From contig NC_007948.1 in assembly GCF_000013865.1 (NCBI RefSeq), forward strand, positions 1,798,001 to 1,862,000: a DNA stretch of 64,000 bases. The letters run 5' to 3'. Origin of the DNA: Polaromonas sp. JS666. GTDB lineage: Bacteria > Pseudomonadota > Gammaproteobacteria > Burkholderiales > Burkholderiaceae_C. The notes under the pieces are model-generated. The model was not told the DNA's origin. It made no database searches and was given only the letters and a program-made list of their open reading frames with translations. Shown one piece after another: positions 44,701-54,671 of the stretch. The position numbers were made by a program, and so were the translations under genes. Each line of letters starts with the position of its first letter. Position 1 is the first letter of the stretch.

Positions 44701-45352
44701 TGCGGGTTGCCTGAAGCCGTTGAAGGTCATCATCCCGGCAGGCTCCATGCTCAACCCCAATCCGCCGGCCTCGGTGGTGGCGGGGAACGTGGAAACATCC
44801 ACCTGCATCACCAATGCGCTTTACGGCGCGCTGGGCGTGATGGCGGCCAGCCAGTGCACCATGAACAACTTCACCTTTGGCAATGCGCGGCACCAGTATT
44901 ACGAAACCATTTCCGGGGGCTCGGGTGCCGGCGGCGTCATGGATGAGTCAGGCCGGCTGGTGTCTGGCTTTGATGGTACGTCGGTAGTGCAGACCCACAT
45001 GACCAATTCGCGCCTGACCGATCCCGAGGTACTGGAGTTCCGCTTCCCGGTGCGCCTGGAGAGCTACGAGATCCGCCAGGGTTCAGGCGGCGCTGGCCGC
45101 TGGCGAGGCGGCAATGGCGGAGTGCGCCGCGTGAGGTTCCTGGAAGCCATGACGGCCAGCATTTTGTCGAATGGACGCAAGCGGGGCGCCTTTGGTATGG
45201 CTGGCGGCGAGGCGGGGCAGGTGGGCCGCAACGTGGTCGTACGGGCCAGTGGCCAGACCGAAATGCTGGACCACATCGGCCAGGCCGAGATGCAGCCGGG
45301 TGATGTGTTTGAAATCCATACTCCGGGTGGCGGGGGGTTTGGAAAGGCCTGA
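41711..45352 (+). CDS. 5-oxoprolinase-type fused hydantoinase A/B enzyme
   Basis: A 1213-residue protein joining a HyuA-type part (1 to about 690) and a HyuB-type part (about 695-1213), as in ATP-dependent 5-oxoprolinases. The N-terminal [20 protein letters not shown] contains the nucleotide-binding RGGTFTD at 20-26; [17 protein letters not shown] and [11 protein letters not shown] are further family marks. The opening, with [19 protein letters not shown], resembles eukaryotic and bacterial 5-oxoprolinase more than N-methylhydantoinase. Expected reaction: ATP-driven opening of 5-oxoproline to glutamate; related lactams or hydantoins are the alternative. It ends the TRAP system 2 gene row. Confidence 0.83.
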   Translation: MTQENTSNTGSGRWQFWIDRGGTFTDIVARKPDGSLVTHKLLSENPEQYRDAAVAGIRHLLGLKPGEPIHADVVDCVKMGTTVATNALLERKGEPTLLVTTRGFRDALRIAYQNRPRLFDRNIVLPELLYSAVVEAQERVGAQGEALQALDESLLKKELAAHYAQGLRCLAIVFMHGYRYTDHEKAARRIAQEVGFTQISTSHETSPMMKFVSRGDTTVVDAYLSPILRRYVEQVASEMPGVKLFFMQSSGGLTDAQVFQGKDAILSGPAGGIVGMARTAAIAGIEKVIGFDMGGTSTDVSHYAGEFEREFETQVAGVRMRAPMMSIHTVAAGGGSILKFDGERFRVGPQSAGANPGPASYRRGGPLAVTDANLMVGKIQPRYFPKVFGHEANEPLDAEAVQARFDELAAQTGRSVEMVAEGFISIAVQQMANAIKKISVARGYDVTRYTLQCFGGAGGQHACLVADALGMTRVFVHPLAGVLSAYGMGLADQNVIREQAVELKLTAAALAEIGAKLDGLAATAETELQRQQVSTGAITTHRRVHVRYEGSDSALVVSFGTLDQIEAGFEAAYRQRFSFLMQGKGLVVEAVSVEAVVAGDAPAEPRHSLHEPREVPRRETVRMYSGGQWHDAALVVREDLQPGDIISGPAIIAEKNATTVVEPGWEAALTALDHLVLDRRAERAITFAAGTTVDPVLLEVFNNLFMNIAEQMGLQLQNTAYSVNIKERLDFSCALFDIEGNLIANAPHMPVHLGSMGESIKTVIRENAGKMQPGDVYVLNDPYHGGTHLPDITVITPVYLGASAQGTPTFYVGSRGHHADIGGITPGSMPPFSTLIEEEGVQINNFLLVERGVLREAEMIALLKSGKYPSRNPQQNMADLKAQIAANEKGVQELRKMVETFSLDVVLAYMRHVQDNAEESVRRVITRLKDGEFTLPLDNGAQIRVAIRVDTESRSAEIDFTGTSPQQTNNFNAPTAVCMAAVLYVFRTLVDDDIPLNAGCLKPLKVIIPAGSMLNPNPPASVVAGNVETSTCITNALYGALGVMAASQCTMNNFTFGNARHQYYETISGGSGAGGVMDESGRLVSGFDGTSVVQTHMTNSRLTDPEVLEFRFPVRLESYEIRQGSGGAGRWRGGNGGVRRVRFLEAMTASILSNGRKRGAFGMAGGEAGQVGRNVVVRASGQTEMLDHIGQAEMQPGDVFEIHTPGGGGFGKA

Positions 45353-45373
45353 GGCTGGGCCGTCGGGTAGCGC

Positions 45374-45408
45374 CTTAAACACATTTCCCCTGGTTCTTGT
45401 GTTTTAAG
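45374..45408. other. imperfect inverted repeat after the oxoprolinase gene
   Basis: CTTAAACACA pairs with TGTGTTTTAAG (one bulged A) across a 14-base loop, 22 bases after the stop codon. There is no T-run directly after it, so it may be a processing or weak termination signal. Confidence 0.4.
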
Positions 45409-45471
45409 TAAAAAGCGCACAAAGTCATTGTCAAATAAGCACATGCAGCTATCCACGCAGGAGCAAATGGC

Positions 45472-46017
45472 ATGACGATGGTGTTTTCTGATCATTACCG
45501 TTTTTTGGCCCACTACAACCGCTGGATGAACCAGCGCCTGTATGACGCTTGCGAGGCGCTGACCGATGATGAGCGAAAGCTTGAGCGCGGTGCTTTTTTT
45601 GGCTCAATTCACGGGACGCTGAACCACCTGATCGTTGGCGACCAGATCTGGCTACGCCGACTTGCCCAGTGTGGCCTGGACAACGACATCAGGTTGGCCA
45701 GCCTGAATGCCAAGGTGCTGGATCTGCCCGCCGGCAGTCGGCTGAACACCGTGGTGTTCGACGACTGGAAGGAGCTGCGTGCCAAGCGCAAGCAGCTCGA
45801 TGCCGCCATCGAGAACTGGGTGGTGGAGATGCCCGATGTTTTCCTGCAGCTCACCATGCGCTATGGCAACAGCAGTGGCGTTGAGCGCACGCATCCGGTC
45901 TGGCAGGCGATGACACACTTTTTTAACCATCAGACGCATCACCGTGGGCAGGTCAGCACGCTGCTCATACAGGCCGGTGTCGATGTTGGCGTGACCGACC
46001 TGATTGCGCTCGCCTAG
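45472..46017 (+). CDS. DinB-fold family protein
   Basis: A 181-residue helical-bundle protein of the DinB family. The metal-binding histidine triad is probably His52 (GTLNHLIVGD) with His153 and His157 (NHQTHHRGQ). Such proteins include thiol-dependent enzymes and stress-induced proteins of unknown function; this one has no further identifying mark. GGAG precedes the ATG at 45472, with a second in-frame ATG two codons on. A strong terminator follows at 46069. Confidence 0.85.
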   Translation: MTMVFSDHYRFLAHYNRWMNQRLYDACEALTDDERKLERGAFFGSIHGTLNHLIVGDQIWLRRLAQCGLDNDIRLASLNAKVLDLPAGSRLNTVVFDDWKELRAKRKQLDAAIENWVVEMPDVFLQLTMRYGNSSGVERTHPVWQAMTHFFNHQTHHRGQVSTLLIQAGVDVGVTDLIALA

Positions 46018-46068
46018 GCATCATTGTCGCCAAACACTGACAAGGGGCGGAGAGAGTAAAAAGGCATT

Positions 46069-46096
46069 AAAAAACCCGCCAGGGGGCGGGTTTTTT
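46069..46096. terminator. bidirectional terminator
   Basis: Perfect arms AAAAAACCCGCC / GGCGGGTTTTTT with a four-base loop, between the convergent DinB and HhH genes; A- and T-runs on both sides allow it to serve both. Confidence 0.92.
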
Positions 46097-46116
46097 GGGT
46101 CGGTGGACTTTGAAGG

Positions 46117-46662
46117 TTACTTCTTGGCAGCGCTGGCAGCAGGCTTGGCTGGCTCAGCCTTGGCTGCTGCTTTGGTTTCGGCCTTGGCTTCGACTTTTGC
46201 GTCGGCTTTGGGTGTCACGGCGGCCTTGGCGTCTTTGGCGGTTTCTTTCACAGCTTCCTTGGTGGCGACAGCGGCGTCCTTGACGGCTTCCTTAGTGGCC
46301 ACTGCAGCGTCCTTGGCTTTTTCGGTCATGGGCTTGTCAGTTTTCTTGGCACCGGCTTTGGCTTTGGCGTCAGCCTTGGCTTCTGCGGCGCCGGCACCCT
46401 TGTAAGCTGCGCCACCGACTGTCAGGCCTTCAGCGGAAAACTTGGCGGCGCTTTTGTCGCCTACGCCTTTGACGCGTGCGATGAAGTCGTCCCAATTTTT
46501 GAACTCGCCTTTTTTACGCTCGGAAATAATCAGCTTGGTGGTGACAGGACCGATGCCCTTGATGCCGTCGAGTTCGGCTTCAGTGGCTTTGTTGACATCA
46601 ACCGCCGCAAACGCTGCGACGAGGGACATGGCGGCAAGAAAAGCCAGCAATTTCTTGAACAT
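46117..46662 (-). CDS. secreted ComEA-like HhH protein with Lys/Ala 11-residue repeats
   Basis: A 181-residue protein. A signal peptide (1-19) precedes a helix-hairpin-helix domain (about 20-85: VDVNKATEAELDGIKGIGP, GEFKNWDDFIARVKGVGDKS) of ComEA type, which binds double-stranded DNA. The rest is Lys/Ala-rich and contains KDAAVATKEAV twice in a row followed by a related 11-mer, like the helical repeats of LEA-type proteins. GAGGAG precedes the ATG at 46662. A role in DNA handling at the cell surface is possible; the tail could be a flexible basic anchor. Confidence 0.78.
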   Translation of the reverse strand: MFKKLLAFLAAMSLVAAFAAVDVNKATEAELDGIKGIGPVTTKLIISERKKGEFKNWDDFIARVKGVGDKSAAKFSAEGLTVGGAAYKGAGAAEAKADAKAKAGAKKTDKPMTEKAKDAAVATKEAVKDAAVATKEAVKETAKDAKAAVTPKADAKVEAKAETKAAAKAEPAKPAASAAKK

Positions 46663-46803
46663 GAGAAAACTCCTCAAAGATTGAATTGAACCAGACGCAT
46701 GATCCATCCTTGTGAATAAGGATGTCCTTTTCAATAACGTACGGTTTCAGGCTGGGTTGACCGGCTCCAGGCGTTTTCGGTCGGGGAAACCCTGAATGAA
46801 ACC

Positions 46804-47811
46804 CTAGATCTTTGCACTCGCCAGCCACTGCATGTAAGCCGCCACACCGGTCTGCACATCGGCAAAGGCATGCTGGCAGCCGGCCGCGCGCAGGGCTTGC
46901 AAGTCGGCCTGGGTATAGCTCTGGTACTTGCCCACCAGCGCGGGGGGGAAGGTGATGTAGTCAATCAGCCCGCCGCGCACCGCGTCTTCGAGGCTCATGG
47001 CTGCAGCGTTTTGGCTCTGGCGCAGGGTGTTGACGACGGCCAGGGCCACATCGTTGAAGGGCTGCGCCCTTCCGGTACCCAGGTTGAAAATGCCGGACTT
47101 CTCCGGGTGATCCAGAAACCAGAGATTGACTGCCACCACGTCATCGATGAACACAAAGTCGCGCATCTGTCCGCCGGCCTGGTAACCGCCGTAGTCTCCA
47201 AACAGCTTGACCTTGCCTTCTGCCTGGAACTGGTTGAACTGGTGAAAGGCGACGCTGGCCATGCGGCCCTTGTGCTGCTCGCGCGGGCCGTAGACGTTAA
47301 AGTACCGGAAGCCGGCCACCTGCGTGGCGGCGTTTTCAAACCGGGCACCGAGCTCACGCCGCATCCGCTGGTCAAACAGCAGCTTGGAGTAGCCATAGAC
47401 GTTGAGCGGGCGCTCGAACTCGGGTGACTCGCTGAAGGTATCGGAGCCGCCATAGGTGGCGGCCGACGAGGCATACAGCAGGCGTGTGCCCTGCTCCTGG
47501 CAGGCATGAAACAGCTCGCAGGACAGCGTGTAGTTGTTGTCCATCATGTACTTGCCGTCAAGCTCCATGGTGTCGCTGCAGGCGCCTTCGTGGAACACCG
47601 CTTCTACCTGGCCAAAAGCGCCTTCGGCAAACAGGTCATAAAAGTCGTCGGCATCGATGTAGTCGGCAATCTGCAGGTCTGCCAGGTTGCGAAACTTGTC
47701 GCCGTGGGTCAGGTCGTCGACGGCGATGATGTCGTCGATGCCGCGGTCGTTGAGTCCCTTCACGAGGTTGCTGCCGATGAAGCCGGCGGCGCCGGTCACT
47801 ACGATTTTCAT
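46804..47811 (-). CDS. rfaD: ADP-L-glycero-D-manno-heptose 6-epimerase
   Basis: A 335-residue short-chain dehydrogenase-type epimerase that completes the heptose donor for LPS inner core. NAD(P)-binding GAAGFIG is at 7-13 and the catalytic pair Tyr139/Lys143 in [25 protein letters not shown] and [17 protein letters not shown] are hallmark HldD segments. The ATG at 47811 gives the standard start [10 protein letters not shown]. It follows the heptose kinase gene on the same strand, with the LPS regulators lapA and lapB upstream. Confidence 0.95.
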
Positions 47812-47863
47812 GGGGAAATTCCTCGGTTTCAGTGCACTGACGGCGCTAATGGCAGTAATGGCT

Positions 47864-48808
47864 TCAGGGGGCGGCAAAGAGTTCGCTGTAGTTCACGGTG
47901 GCGGTACCGAATTTGCCGACCACGATGCCGCCGGCGCGGTTGGCAATGGGCACTGCCTCGCGCAGGCTCAGGCCGGCGGCGAGCATGGCAGCGAGCGTTG
48001 CAATGACCGTGTCGCCGGCACCAGTGACGTCGAACACTTCGCGGGCCACCGCCGGGACGTGAAGTTCGCCTTGCTCATCAAACAGGGTCATGCCTTCCTC
48101 GCTGCGGGTCAGCAGCACCGCCTGCAGCTTGAGTGAGCTGCGCAGATTATGGGCTTTGATCCGTAAATCGTCTTCATTGTTCCAGGTGCCAATGACATGT
48201 TCCAGCTCGGCGCGGTTGGGCGTGATGACACTGGCGTTTTTGTAGCGTTCATAGTCCGAACCCTTGGGGTCCACCAGCACGACCTTGCCGGCAGCGCGCG
48301 CTTGGGCAATCATCAGGACGATGTGCGCCAGGCCGCCCTTGCCGTAGTCGGAAAACAGCACGGCTTCGTGCTGCAGGTGCAGCCTCTCAAACGTGGCGGA
48401 CTGCGATGCCAGCACTTCGTTTTCAGGTGTATTTTCAAAATCAAGGCGCAGCAGTTGCTGCTGGCGCCCGATCACGCGCAGCTTGACCGTTGTCTTCAGC
48501 TTGGCGTCGCGACCAAAGTAGGGCGTGATGCCGGTTTTGGCCACCAGGGCTTCAAGGTGATGGCTGGCTTCATCATCGCCCACCACGCTCAGCAGCGAAG
48601 CCTGTGCGCCCAGCGTGACGATGTTGTAGGCGACGTTGGCCGCCGCACCAATGCGCTCTTCCGTGCGGGTCACGCGAACAACAGGAACCGGTGCCTCCGG
48701 TGAAATACGGTCCACGGCACCGTACCAGTAGCGGTCCAGCATGGCGTCACCCACGACCAGCACGCGGGCCTTGGCGATTTTTTCAGGGGATAGGGAAAGT
48801 GTTGTCAT
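47864..48808 (-). CDS. rfaE1: D-glycero-beta-D-manno-heptose-7-phosphate kinase
   Basis: A 314-residue PfkB-family sugar kinase, the kinase half of HldE (the adenylyltransferase domain is absent, so it must be a separate gene). Marks: [36 protein letters not shown] and the catalytic GAGD at 263-266. It phosphorylates heptose 7-phosphate at C1. The ATG at 48808 is the first plausible start. rfaD follows after 52 bases, so consecutive pathway enzymes are adjacent. Confidence 0.92.
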
Positions 48809-48868
48809 GCTTGTTCTAATACGGCTCAACGCTGAGTGACTAGGCTTTCTCTTTTTCAAGCGGACACT

Positions 48869-48945
48869 GCGGAACCGGCTTTGCTGGGCCGCAAGTGTTG
48901 CCCCCTGCAAGGGGGGAGGCGAAGCGAAGCGTAGCCACGGGGGTG
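48869..48945. repeat. double-hairpin intergenic repeat, copy B
   Basis: Begins GCGGAACCGGCTTTGC, then the complementary arm ending GGGCCGC, then a C5-spacer-G6 hairpin and an AAGCG-rich tail. It lies between the heptose kinase gene and lapB and is a diverged copy of the element at 10560. Confidence 0.65.
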
Positions 48946-48954
48946 TTCATAGCT

Positions 48955-50100
48955 TTATAGTTCTTCAATGCGGCGTGTCGGGTAACTGTCCCAGGCCTGG
49001 CAGCCTGGGCAGTGCCAGAAATGCTGGGTGGCCTCGAAGCCGCAGGCTGCACAGCGGTAGCGCATCAGCGGCTTGATGGCCTGGTCCAACGTCCGTTGCA
49101 CGAGGGCGCGGTGTTGTTCATTTTCCAGCTTTTCACCTGCCATCCATTTGTCGGCCGCCACAAGGGAGGTCTGGCCTTCCAGGTGCCGCACGTACCATTG
49201 CCGGGCCGTCACCGGGTCCTTCTCCAGCTTGACGAGCGCCTCGATCACATCGATGGACGGCATGTGTGCGTAGCTGGCCTCCAGAAGCGTCTTTGCGGCG
49301 GCTTGCTGGCCGCTGCCCTGTGCAATATTGGCCAGCAAACCAGCCGCCAGAGGCAGGCCCTGCGGCGCGGTTTTCTCCAGCTTGAGGAGGGTCTGCATCG
49401 CGTCCTGCGGCTGGCCCAGCTGGTTTTGCAGCTTGGCCAGGTCAATCAGGGGACGAGCCGACGCAGGGGCCATGGCAGCAGCTTCATGCAGGGCGCTTAG
49501 TGCCCTGGCCGTATCGCCAGCGGCCGTGCTGGCACTGGCCTGCTCGCACAGGTAATGCGCCTGCCGGGTGCTGAAATTGCCATGGCTGGAACTGTCCAGC
49601 CGCGCTGCGATGTCGGTGGCGTTGGCCCAGTCGCGCGAACGCTCGTAGATGGACAGCAAGGCGAGCCGAGCTTCTTCTTCAAACGGTGTGCCCTCGAGTT
49701 TGCGCAGGGCGATCTCGGCGCGGTCCAGCAAGCCGGCCTTCAGGAAATCCAGTGCCAGCGCGTGTTGCGCACGGTCACGTTCCGGCTGGGTCAGGTCGCC
49801 GCGCGACATCAGGTGCTCATGCACCCGTACTGCGCGCTCGTATTCGCCGCGCCGGCGGAACAGGTTGCCCAGCGCGAAGTGCAACTCGGACGTGTCGGGG
49901 TCGTTCTGGACGGCTTCAATGAAAGCATCGATGGCCTGGTCCTGCTGTTCGTTCAGCAGGAAGTTGAGGCCCTTGAAATAGGCCTTGGGGGCTTGGCGGT
50001 TCTCGATACGCAGTTGCCGCAAATCCAGCCGTGATGCCAGCCAGCCCAGCGTGAAGGCGATCGGAAACCCGAGCAGAACCCAGGTGAAATCAAATTCCAT
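48955..50100 (-). CDS. lapB: LPS assembly protein LapB (TPR protein)
   Basis: A 381-residue inner-membrane-anchored regulator of LPS synthesis. One N-terminal helix (about 5-22) is followed by tetratricopeptide-type helices (about 35-330) and a C-terminal rubredoxin-like metal site with Cys350, Cys353, Cys364 and Cys367 (CAAC and CPGC). In E. coli LapB controls LpxC turnover. Its start overlaps the lapA end by 11 bases, so the pair is coupled, and it is followed by heptose genes. Confidence 0.93.
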   Translation of the reverse strand: MEFDFTWVLLGFPIAFTLGWLASRLDLRQLRIENRQAPKAYFKGLNFLLNEQQDQAIDAFIEAVQNDPDTSELHFALGNLFRRRGEYERAVRVHEHLMSRGDLTQPERDRAQHALALDFLKAGLLDRAEIALRKLEGTPFEEEARLALLSIYERSRDWANATDIAARLDSSSHGNFSTRQAHYLCEQASASTAAGDTARALSALHEAAAMAPASARPLIDLAKLQNQLGQPQDAMQTLLKLEKTAPQGLPLAAGLLANIAQGSGQQAAAKTLLEASYAHMPSIDVIEALVKLEKDPVTARQWYVRHLEGQTSLVAADKWMAGEKLENEQHRALVQRTLDQAIKPLMRYRCAACGFEATQHFWHCPGCQAWDSYPTRRIEEL

Positions 50101-50371
50101 GGTGGAGCGTGGAGGCGTCGTCAGTCAAATTGGTTGAAGCCCCGAAGGAGGGGTGGCGTGCAGCTTTGCGTCTTTTCCACCAGCGCGGCATCATGACAAG
50201 AACACCCAGCGCCAGGCCGCAGGCGAAAGCAGCCAGAACAACCAGCACCAGAGGCGCCTGCCAGGACGTGCCAAAAAAGAAATGCACCGCAACCGTCTGC
50301 TGGTTGTTCAGTGCAAAAGCAAAGAGCGTAAAAAAAATGGCTGCCTTGAGCAGCCACATCAGGTATTTCAC
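50090..50371 (-). CDS. lapA: LapA family small membrane protein (DUF1049)
   Basis: A 93-residue protein with two hydrophobic helices (about 4-20 and 40-62) separated by NNQQTVAVHFFFGTSW, the LapA/DUF1049 signature, and a basic tail. It acts with LapB in LPS assembly. The GTG at 50371 is chosen because GGGGGA lies about 6 bases before it; a TTG two codons upstream is the alternative. It overlaps lapB. Confidence 0.9.
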   Translation of the reverse strand: MKYLMWLLKAAIFFTLFAFALNNQQTVAVHFFFGTSWQAPLVLVVLAAFACGLALGVLVMMPRWWKRRKAARHPSFGASTNLTDDASTLHHGI

Positions 50372-50432
50372 TGGCAATCCCCCTAGTGGTCTGGAGATTG
50401 TAGCCAGCCCACCGGGAGAAATACTGAAAGCC

Positions 50433-50747
50433 TCATCTGGAGTCCGTGACCGTCAGCAATTCCTCGGTCCGTGCATCGACCGCCTCCCGCAACGCCTTTC
50501 CCGGCTTGAAGTGGGGCACCCGCTTTTCGGGGATGGCCACACTTTCGCCGGAGCGGGGGTTGCGACCCATGCGGGGAGGGCGACGGTTGATGGAGAAACT
50601 GCCAAAACCCCTGATTTCAATCCGGTGGCCGCGTACCAGCGCGTCGCTCATGGCATCAAGAATCGTCTTGACGGCATATTCGGCATCGCGGTGCGTCAGC
50701 TGGCTGAATCGGGCTGCCAGTTCTTCTACAAGGTCGCTTCGGGTCAT
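50433..50747 (-). CDS. ihfB: integration host factor subunit beta
   Basis: A 104-residue DNA-bending protein of the HU/IHF family. [11 protein letters not shown] at the start, the beta-arm segment [21 protein letters not shown] and the intercalating proline region match the IHF beta subunit. With IhfA it bends DNA at specific sites in recombination and transcription. It is downstream of rpsA, the usual place in proteobacteria. Confidence 0.96.
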   Translation of the reverse strand: MTRSDLVEELAARFSQLTHRDAEYAVKTILDAMSDALVRGHRIEIRGFGSFSINRRPPRMGRNPRSGESVAIPEKRVPHFKPGKALREAVDARTEELLTVTDSR

Positions 50748-50810
50748 GGATAAAGATGCTGTGCAGCGATGCGACCCGCCTGGGGCGAATCACACCGCTG
50801 CGCGGTTGCT

Positions 50811-52496
50811 TTACTTCTCGTTGTTGTCCAGCTTGGCACGCAGCAGGGCGCCCAGGTTGGTCAAACCAGCGTTTTCACGCGAGGACTGCTGGCTCAGGTT
50901 GGCCATGGCCTCTTGCTGGTCCGCGTTGTCCTTGGCCTTGACCGACAGCTGGATGTTGCGGGTCTTGCGATCCACGTTCACCACGACGGCAGACACTTCG
51001 TCGCCTTCTTTCAGCACGTTGCGCGCGTCTTCAACGCGGTCACGGCTGATTTCGCTGGCGCGCAGGTAGCCAATAATGTCTTCGCCCAGATCGATCTCGG
51101 CACCTTTGGCGTCAACGGTCTTGACCTTGCCAGTCACGATTGCGCCCTTGTCGTTGATCGACACGAACGTGGTGAACGGGTCAGAGTCCAACTGCTTGAT
51201 GCCCAGGGAGATGCGCTCGCGGTCGACGTCGACAGCCAGCACAATGGCTTCAACTTCCTGGCCCTTTTTGTAGTTGCGAACAGCGGCTTCGCCGGGTTCG
51301 TTCCATGAGAGGTCAGACAGGTGCACCAGGCCGTCGATGCCGGCAGCCAGGCCCACAAAGACGCCGAAGTCGGTGATCGACTTGATCGGGCCCTTGACGC
51401 GGTCGCCGCGCTTGGTGTCCTGGGCAAACTCTTGCCATGGGTTGGCCTTGCACTGCTTCATGCCCAGGCTGATACGGCGCTTGTCTTCGTCGATCTCGAG
51501 GACCATGACTTCGACTTCGTCGCCCAGCGCCACGAGCTTGCTCGGTGCCACGTTCTTGTTGGTCCAGTCCATCTCGGACACGTGGACCAGGCCTTCGATG
51601 CCGGGTTCGAGTTCCACAAACGCGCCGTAGTCGGCGATGTTGGTGATCTTGCCGAACAGGCGGGTGCCTTGGGGGTAGCGGCGGTTTACGCCCATCCATG
51701 GGTCGTCGCCCATCTGCTTGAGGCCGAGGGACACGCGGTTTTTCTCGGTGTCGAACTTCAGGATCTTGGCCACGATTTCCTGGCCAGCCGTCACCACTTC
51801 GCTTGGGTGACGCACGCGGCGCCATGCCATGTCGGTGATGTGCAGCAGGCCGTCAATGCCGCCGAGGTCAACGAACGCGCCGTATTCGGTGATGTTCTTG
51901 ACGATGCCCTTGACTGCGGTGCCTTCTTTCAGGGTTTCCATCAGCTTGGCGCGCTCTTCGCCCATGCTGGCTTCCACCACGGCGCGGCGGCTCAACACCA
52001 CGTTGTTGCGCTTGCGGTCGAGCTTGATGACCTTGAATTCCATGGTCTTGTTCTCGTACGGAGACAAGTCCTTGATGGGGCGGGTGTCGATGAGCGAGCC
52101 GGGCAGGAAGGCGCGGATGCCGTTGACCAGAACGGTGAGACCGCCCTTGACCTTGCCGCTGGTCTGGCCGGTGACGAACTCGCCGGATTCCAGGGCTTTT
52201 TCCAGGCTCATCCACGATGCCAGGCGCTTGGCCTTGTCGCGGCTCAGCAGGGTGTCGCCATAGCCGTTTTCGACGGAGTCGATGGCCACGGACACGAAGT
52301 CGCCGACCTGGACTTCAAGCTCGCCCTGGTCGTTTTTGAATTCTTCGAGGGGGACATAGGCCTCGGATTTGAGTCCGGCGTTCACAACCACGTGGTTGTG
52401 ATCGATGCGCACTACTTCAGCAGTAATGACTTCACCGGTACGCATTTCGGAGCGTTGCAGTGATTCGTTGAATAGATCGGCAAAAGATTCAGACAT
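50811..52496 (-). CDS. rpsA: 30S ribosomal protein S1
   Basis: A 561-residue protein with six S1 RNA-binding repeats; for instance [41 protein letters not shown] and [21 protein letters not shown] show the repeated core. It brings mRNA to the 30S subunit. The N-terminus [13 protein letters not shown] is the standard one for betaproteobacteria. It lies between the aroA-cmk fusion and ihfB, the classical cmk-rpsA-ihfB order. Confidence 0.97.
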   Translation of the reverse strand: MSESFADLFNESLQRSEMRTGEVITAEVVRIDHNHVVVNAGLKSEAYVPLEEFKNDQGELEVQVGDFVSVAIDSVENGYGDTLLSRDKAKRLASWMSLEKALESGEFVTGQTSGKVKGGLTVLVNGIRAFLPGSLIDTRPIKDLSPYENKTMEFKVIKLDRKRNNVVLSRRAVVEASMGEERAKLMETLKEGTAVKGIVKNITEYGAFVDLGGIDGLLHITDMAWRRVRHPSEVVTAGQEIVAKILKFDTEKNRVSLGLKQMGDDPWMGVNRRYPQGTRLFGKITNIADYGAFVELEPGIEGLVHVSEMDWTNKNVAPSKLVALGDEVEVMVLEIDEDKRRISLGMKQCKANPWQEFAQDTKRGDRVKGPIKSITDFGVFVGLAAGIDGLVHLSDLSWNEPGEAAVRNYKKGQEVEAIVLAVDVDRERISLGIKQLDSDPFTTFVSINDKGAIVTGKVKTVDAKGAEIDLGEDIIGYLRASEISRDRVEDARNVLKEGDEVSAVVVNVDRKTRNIQLSVKAKDNADQQEAMANLSQQSSRENAGLTNLGALLRAKLDNNEK

Positions 52497-52537
52497 GATT
52501 TTCCTAATCCACAGAACAGGGTTCCAATAGCGGGATT

Positions 52538-52554
52538 GCTATTGTTTTTATAGC
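52538..52554. repeat. GCTAT-N7-ATAGC palindrome upstream of rpsA
   Basis: GCTAT TGTTTTT ATAGC, 17 bases, in the rpsA leader; exact reverse complement of the copy at 20753. Confidence 0.7.
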
Positions 52555-52654
52555 TGCTTGCGGCGGTTTTTGCGGCCAGACGTCTAATAAGGCCGCGGGT
52601 TGCGTTAATGAACCTGCTGACCAGTGCGCCGTGATGAGGTGAGCGCGTCGGGGG

Positions 52655-54661
52655 TCAGAAGGGCCGACTGCCTTCCCACCAGTCAATCACCTGAGCTACC
52701 GAGTTTTCAATCGACAGATAGGAGTTGTCCAGCGGGCGGGCGTCATCAGCAGGTTTCAAAGGGGCGACCGGCCTGGACATGTCGCGGGCGTCGCGCGCCT
52801 CCAAATCTTGCTGAATCCCGGCGATTGTAGCCGAAATTCCCTTTGAAATCAATTGCTTATGCCTGCGTTCAGCCCGGTGCAGGGCGCTTGCCGTCAGGTA
52901 GACCTTGAGGGGGGCATCGGGGAATATGACGGTTCCCATGTCCCGGCCATCCGCCACCAGCCCCGGCAGGCGCCGAAAGCTGTGCTGGAGCTCCAGCAGG
53001 GCGCTACGCACCTCGGGGTGCGCCGACACTTTGGAGGCGGCCATACCCGCAGCCTCGGTGCGGATGGCTTCGGACACGTCTTCGGTGCCCAGGAATATCC
53101 GGTCGCCCCGAAAGCGGACCGGCAGCGTCCGGGCGATGCGCGCCACGTCGGCACCATTCTCCAGCGCCACGCCGGCGCGCGTGGCGGCAAAGGCGCTCAA
53201 ACGATACAGGGCGCCGGAGTCCAGGTAGTGGTAGCCAAGCCGGTGGGCGGCCAGTGCAGCCAGCGTACCCTTGCCCGAGGCCGTCGGGCCGTCGATGCAG
53301 ATGACGGGAATCTGCGCGGTTTCGGCTTCGGACACGGCAAACAGGGCTTCGAAATAATCGGGGAAGGTCTTGGCGACGCACTTGGGGTCGAGAATCCGTA
53401 TCGGCTGCCGGGCCGGATTGAAGGCCGCCAGCGAAAAGCACATGGCGATGCGGTGATCGTCGTAGGTGTGAATGGCGGCACTTTTCCACGCCAGGGGCGG
53501 CGTGATCTTGAGATAGTCCGCGCCTTCCTCCACGGTGGCGCCGAGCTTTTGCAGTTCGCAGGCCATGGCGGCGATGCGGTCGGTTTCCTTGACGCGCCAG
53601 CTGGCGATATTGCGCAGCGTGGTCGTGCCGTCTGCATACAGCGCCATCACGGCCAGCGTCATGGCGGCATCGGGGATGTGGTTGCAGTCCAGGTCGATCG
53701 CCTTGAGCGGCCATCCCTGGCCTGGTTTGCCGCGGGAAATCCGCAGCGAGTTGGGCGTGCTTTCAATCTGCGCGCCCATCATCCGGGCAGCCTCAATAAA
53801 GCGGATGTCCCCCTGGATCGAGTCGGCGCCTACACCCAGAATTTCTATGTGGTTTTGCCCTGCAGCCGGCTCGGAAATTGCACCGAGTGCTATGAAATAG
53901 CTGGCGGACGAGGCGTCGCCCTCGACATGGATGTCGCCGGGCGACTGGTACTGGCTCCCGGCCGGGATGGTAAACCGCTGCCAGTTGTCAGCACCCAGCG
54001 GCCGCTGGACGTGAATGCCAAAGCGCTTGAGCAGGTTGAGGGTGATCTCGATATAGGGACGGGAAATCAGTTCGCCCACCACTTCAATGTGGATGTCCTG
54101 CCCGGCTACCAGCGGCAAAGCCATCAGCAGCGCTGTCAGGAACTGGCTGGAAACATCGCCCCGTACCCGGATAGGCTCTTCGATCTTCAGCTGGGCGGGA
54201 CGCAGGCGCAGCGGTGGATAGCCCTCGTTGCCGAGGTACTCGATGGAGCAGCCCAGTTGCCGGAGCGCATCGACCAGATCGCCGATCGGTCTTTCATGCA
54301 TGCGGGCAACGCCCGAGAGTTCAAACTCGCCACCCAGCAGCGCCAGGGCGGCCGTCAGGGGGCGCATCGCGGTGCCGGCATTGCCCATGAAAAGCGTGGC
54401 TTTGGCCTGTCCGACCTGGCCACCGAGCCCGTCGATGACGGCGGTGGTTCCGTGCTGTGCCACGCTGCAGCCCAGCTGTTTCAGGGCCGCCAGCATCACG
54501 GCGGTGTCGTCAGAGGCCAGCAGGTCGTGCACCGTGGTTTGTCCCCGGCTCAGTGCGGCCAGCAGCAGGACGCGGTTGGAAATGCTTTTGGAGCCGGGCA
54601 GTCGGACTGTTCCTCCCGCCCGGGCCAGTGGCGGAATATCCAGGTACTCAATATCGAACAT
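52655..54661 (-). CDS. aroA-cmk: bifunctional EPSP synthase / cytidylate kinase
   Basis: A 668-residue fusion. Residues 1 to about 440 are EPSP synthase ([62 protein letters not shown]), the shikimate-pathway step before chorismate synthase. Residues about 448-668 are cytidylate kinase with the P-loop GPTASGKGT (about 455-463) and [10 protein letters not shown]. There is no stop or frame change between them. The two genes are often adjacent and here share one frame. tyrA is 10 bases upstream, rpsA downstream. Confidence 0.95.
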   Translation of the reverse strand: MFDIEYLDIPPLARAGGTVRLPGSKSISNRVLLLAALSRGQTTVHDLLASDDTAVMLAALKQLGCSVAQHGTTAVIDGLGGQVGQAKATLFMGNAGTAMRPLTAALALLGGEFELSGVARMHERPIGDLVDALRQLGCSIEYLGNEGYPPLRLRPAQLKIEEPIRVRGDVSSQFLTALLMALPLVAGQDIHIEVVGELISRPYIEITLNLLKRFGIHVQRPLGADNWQRFTIPAGSQYQSPGDIHVEGDASSASYFIALGAISEPAAGQNHIEILGVGADSIQGDIRFIEAARMMGAQIESTPNSLRISRGKPGQGWPLKAIDLDCNHIPDAAMTLAVMALYADGTTTLRNIASWRVKETDRIAAMACELQKLGATVEEGADYLKITPPLAWKSAAIHTYDDHRIAMCFSLAAFNPARQPIRILDPKCVAKTFPDYFEALFAVSEAETAQIPVICIDGPTASGKGTLAALAAHRLGYHYLDSGALYRLSAFAATRAGVALENGADVARIARTLPVRFRGDRIFLGTEDVSEAIRTEAAGMAASKVSAHPEVRSALLELQHSFRRLPGLVADGRDMGTVIFPDAPLKVYLTASALHRAERRHKQLISKGISATIAGIQQDLEARDARDMSRPVAPLKPADDARPLDNSYLSIENSVAQVIDWWEGSRPF

Positions 54662-54671
54662 GAACCGGGAC

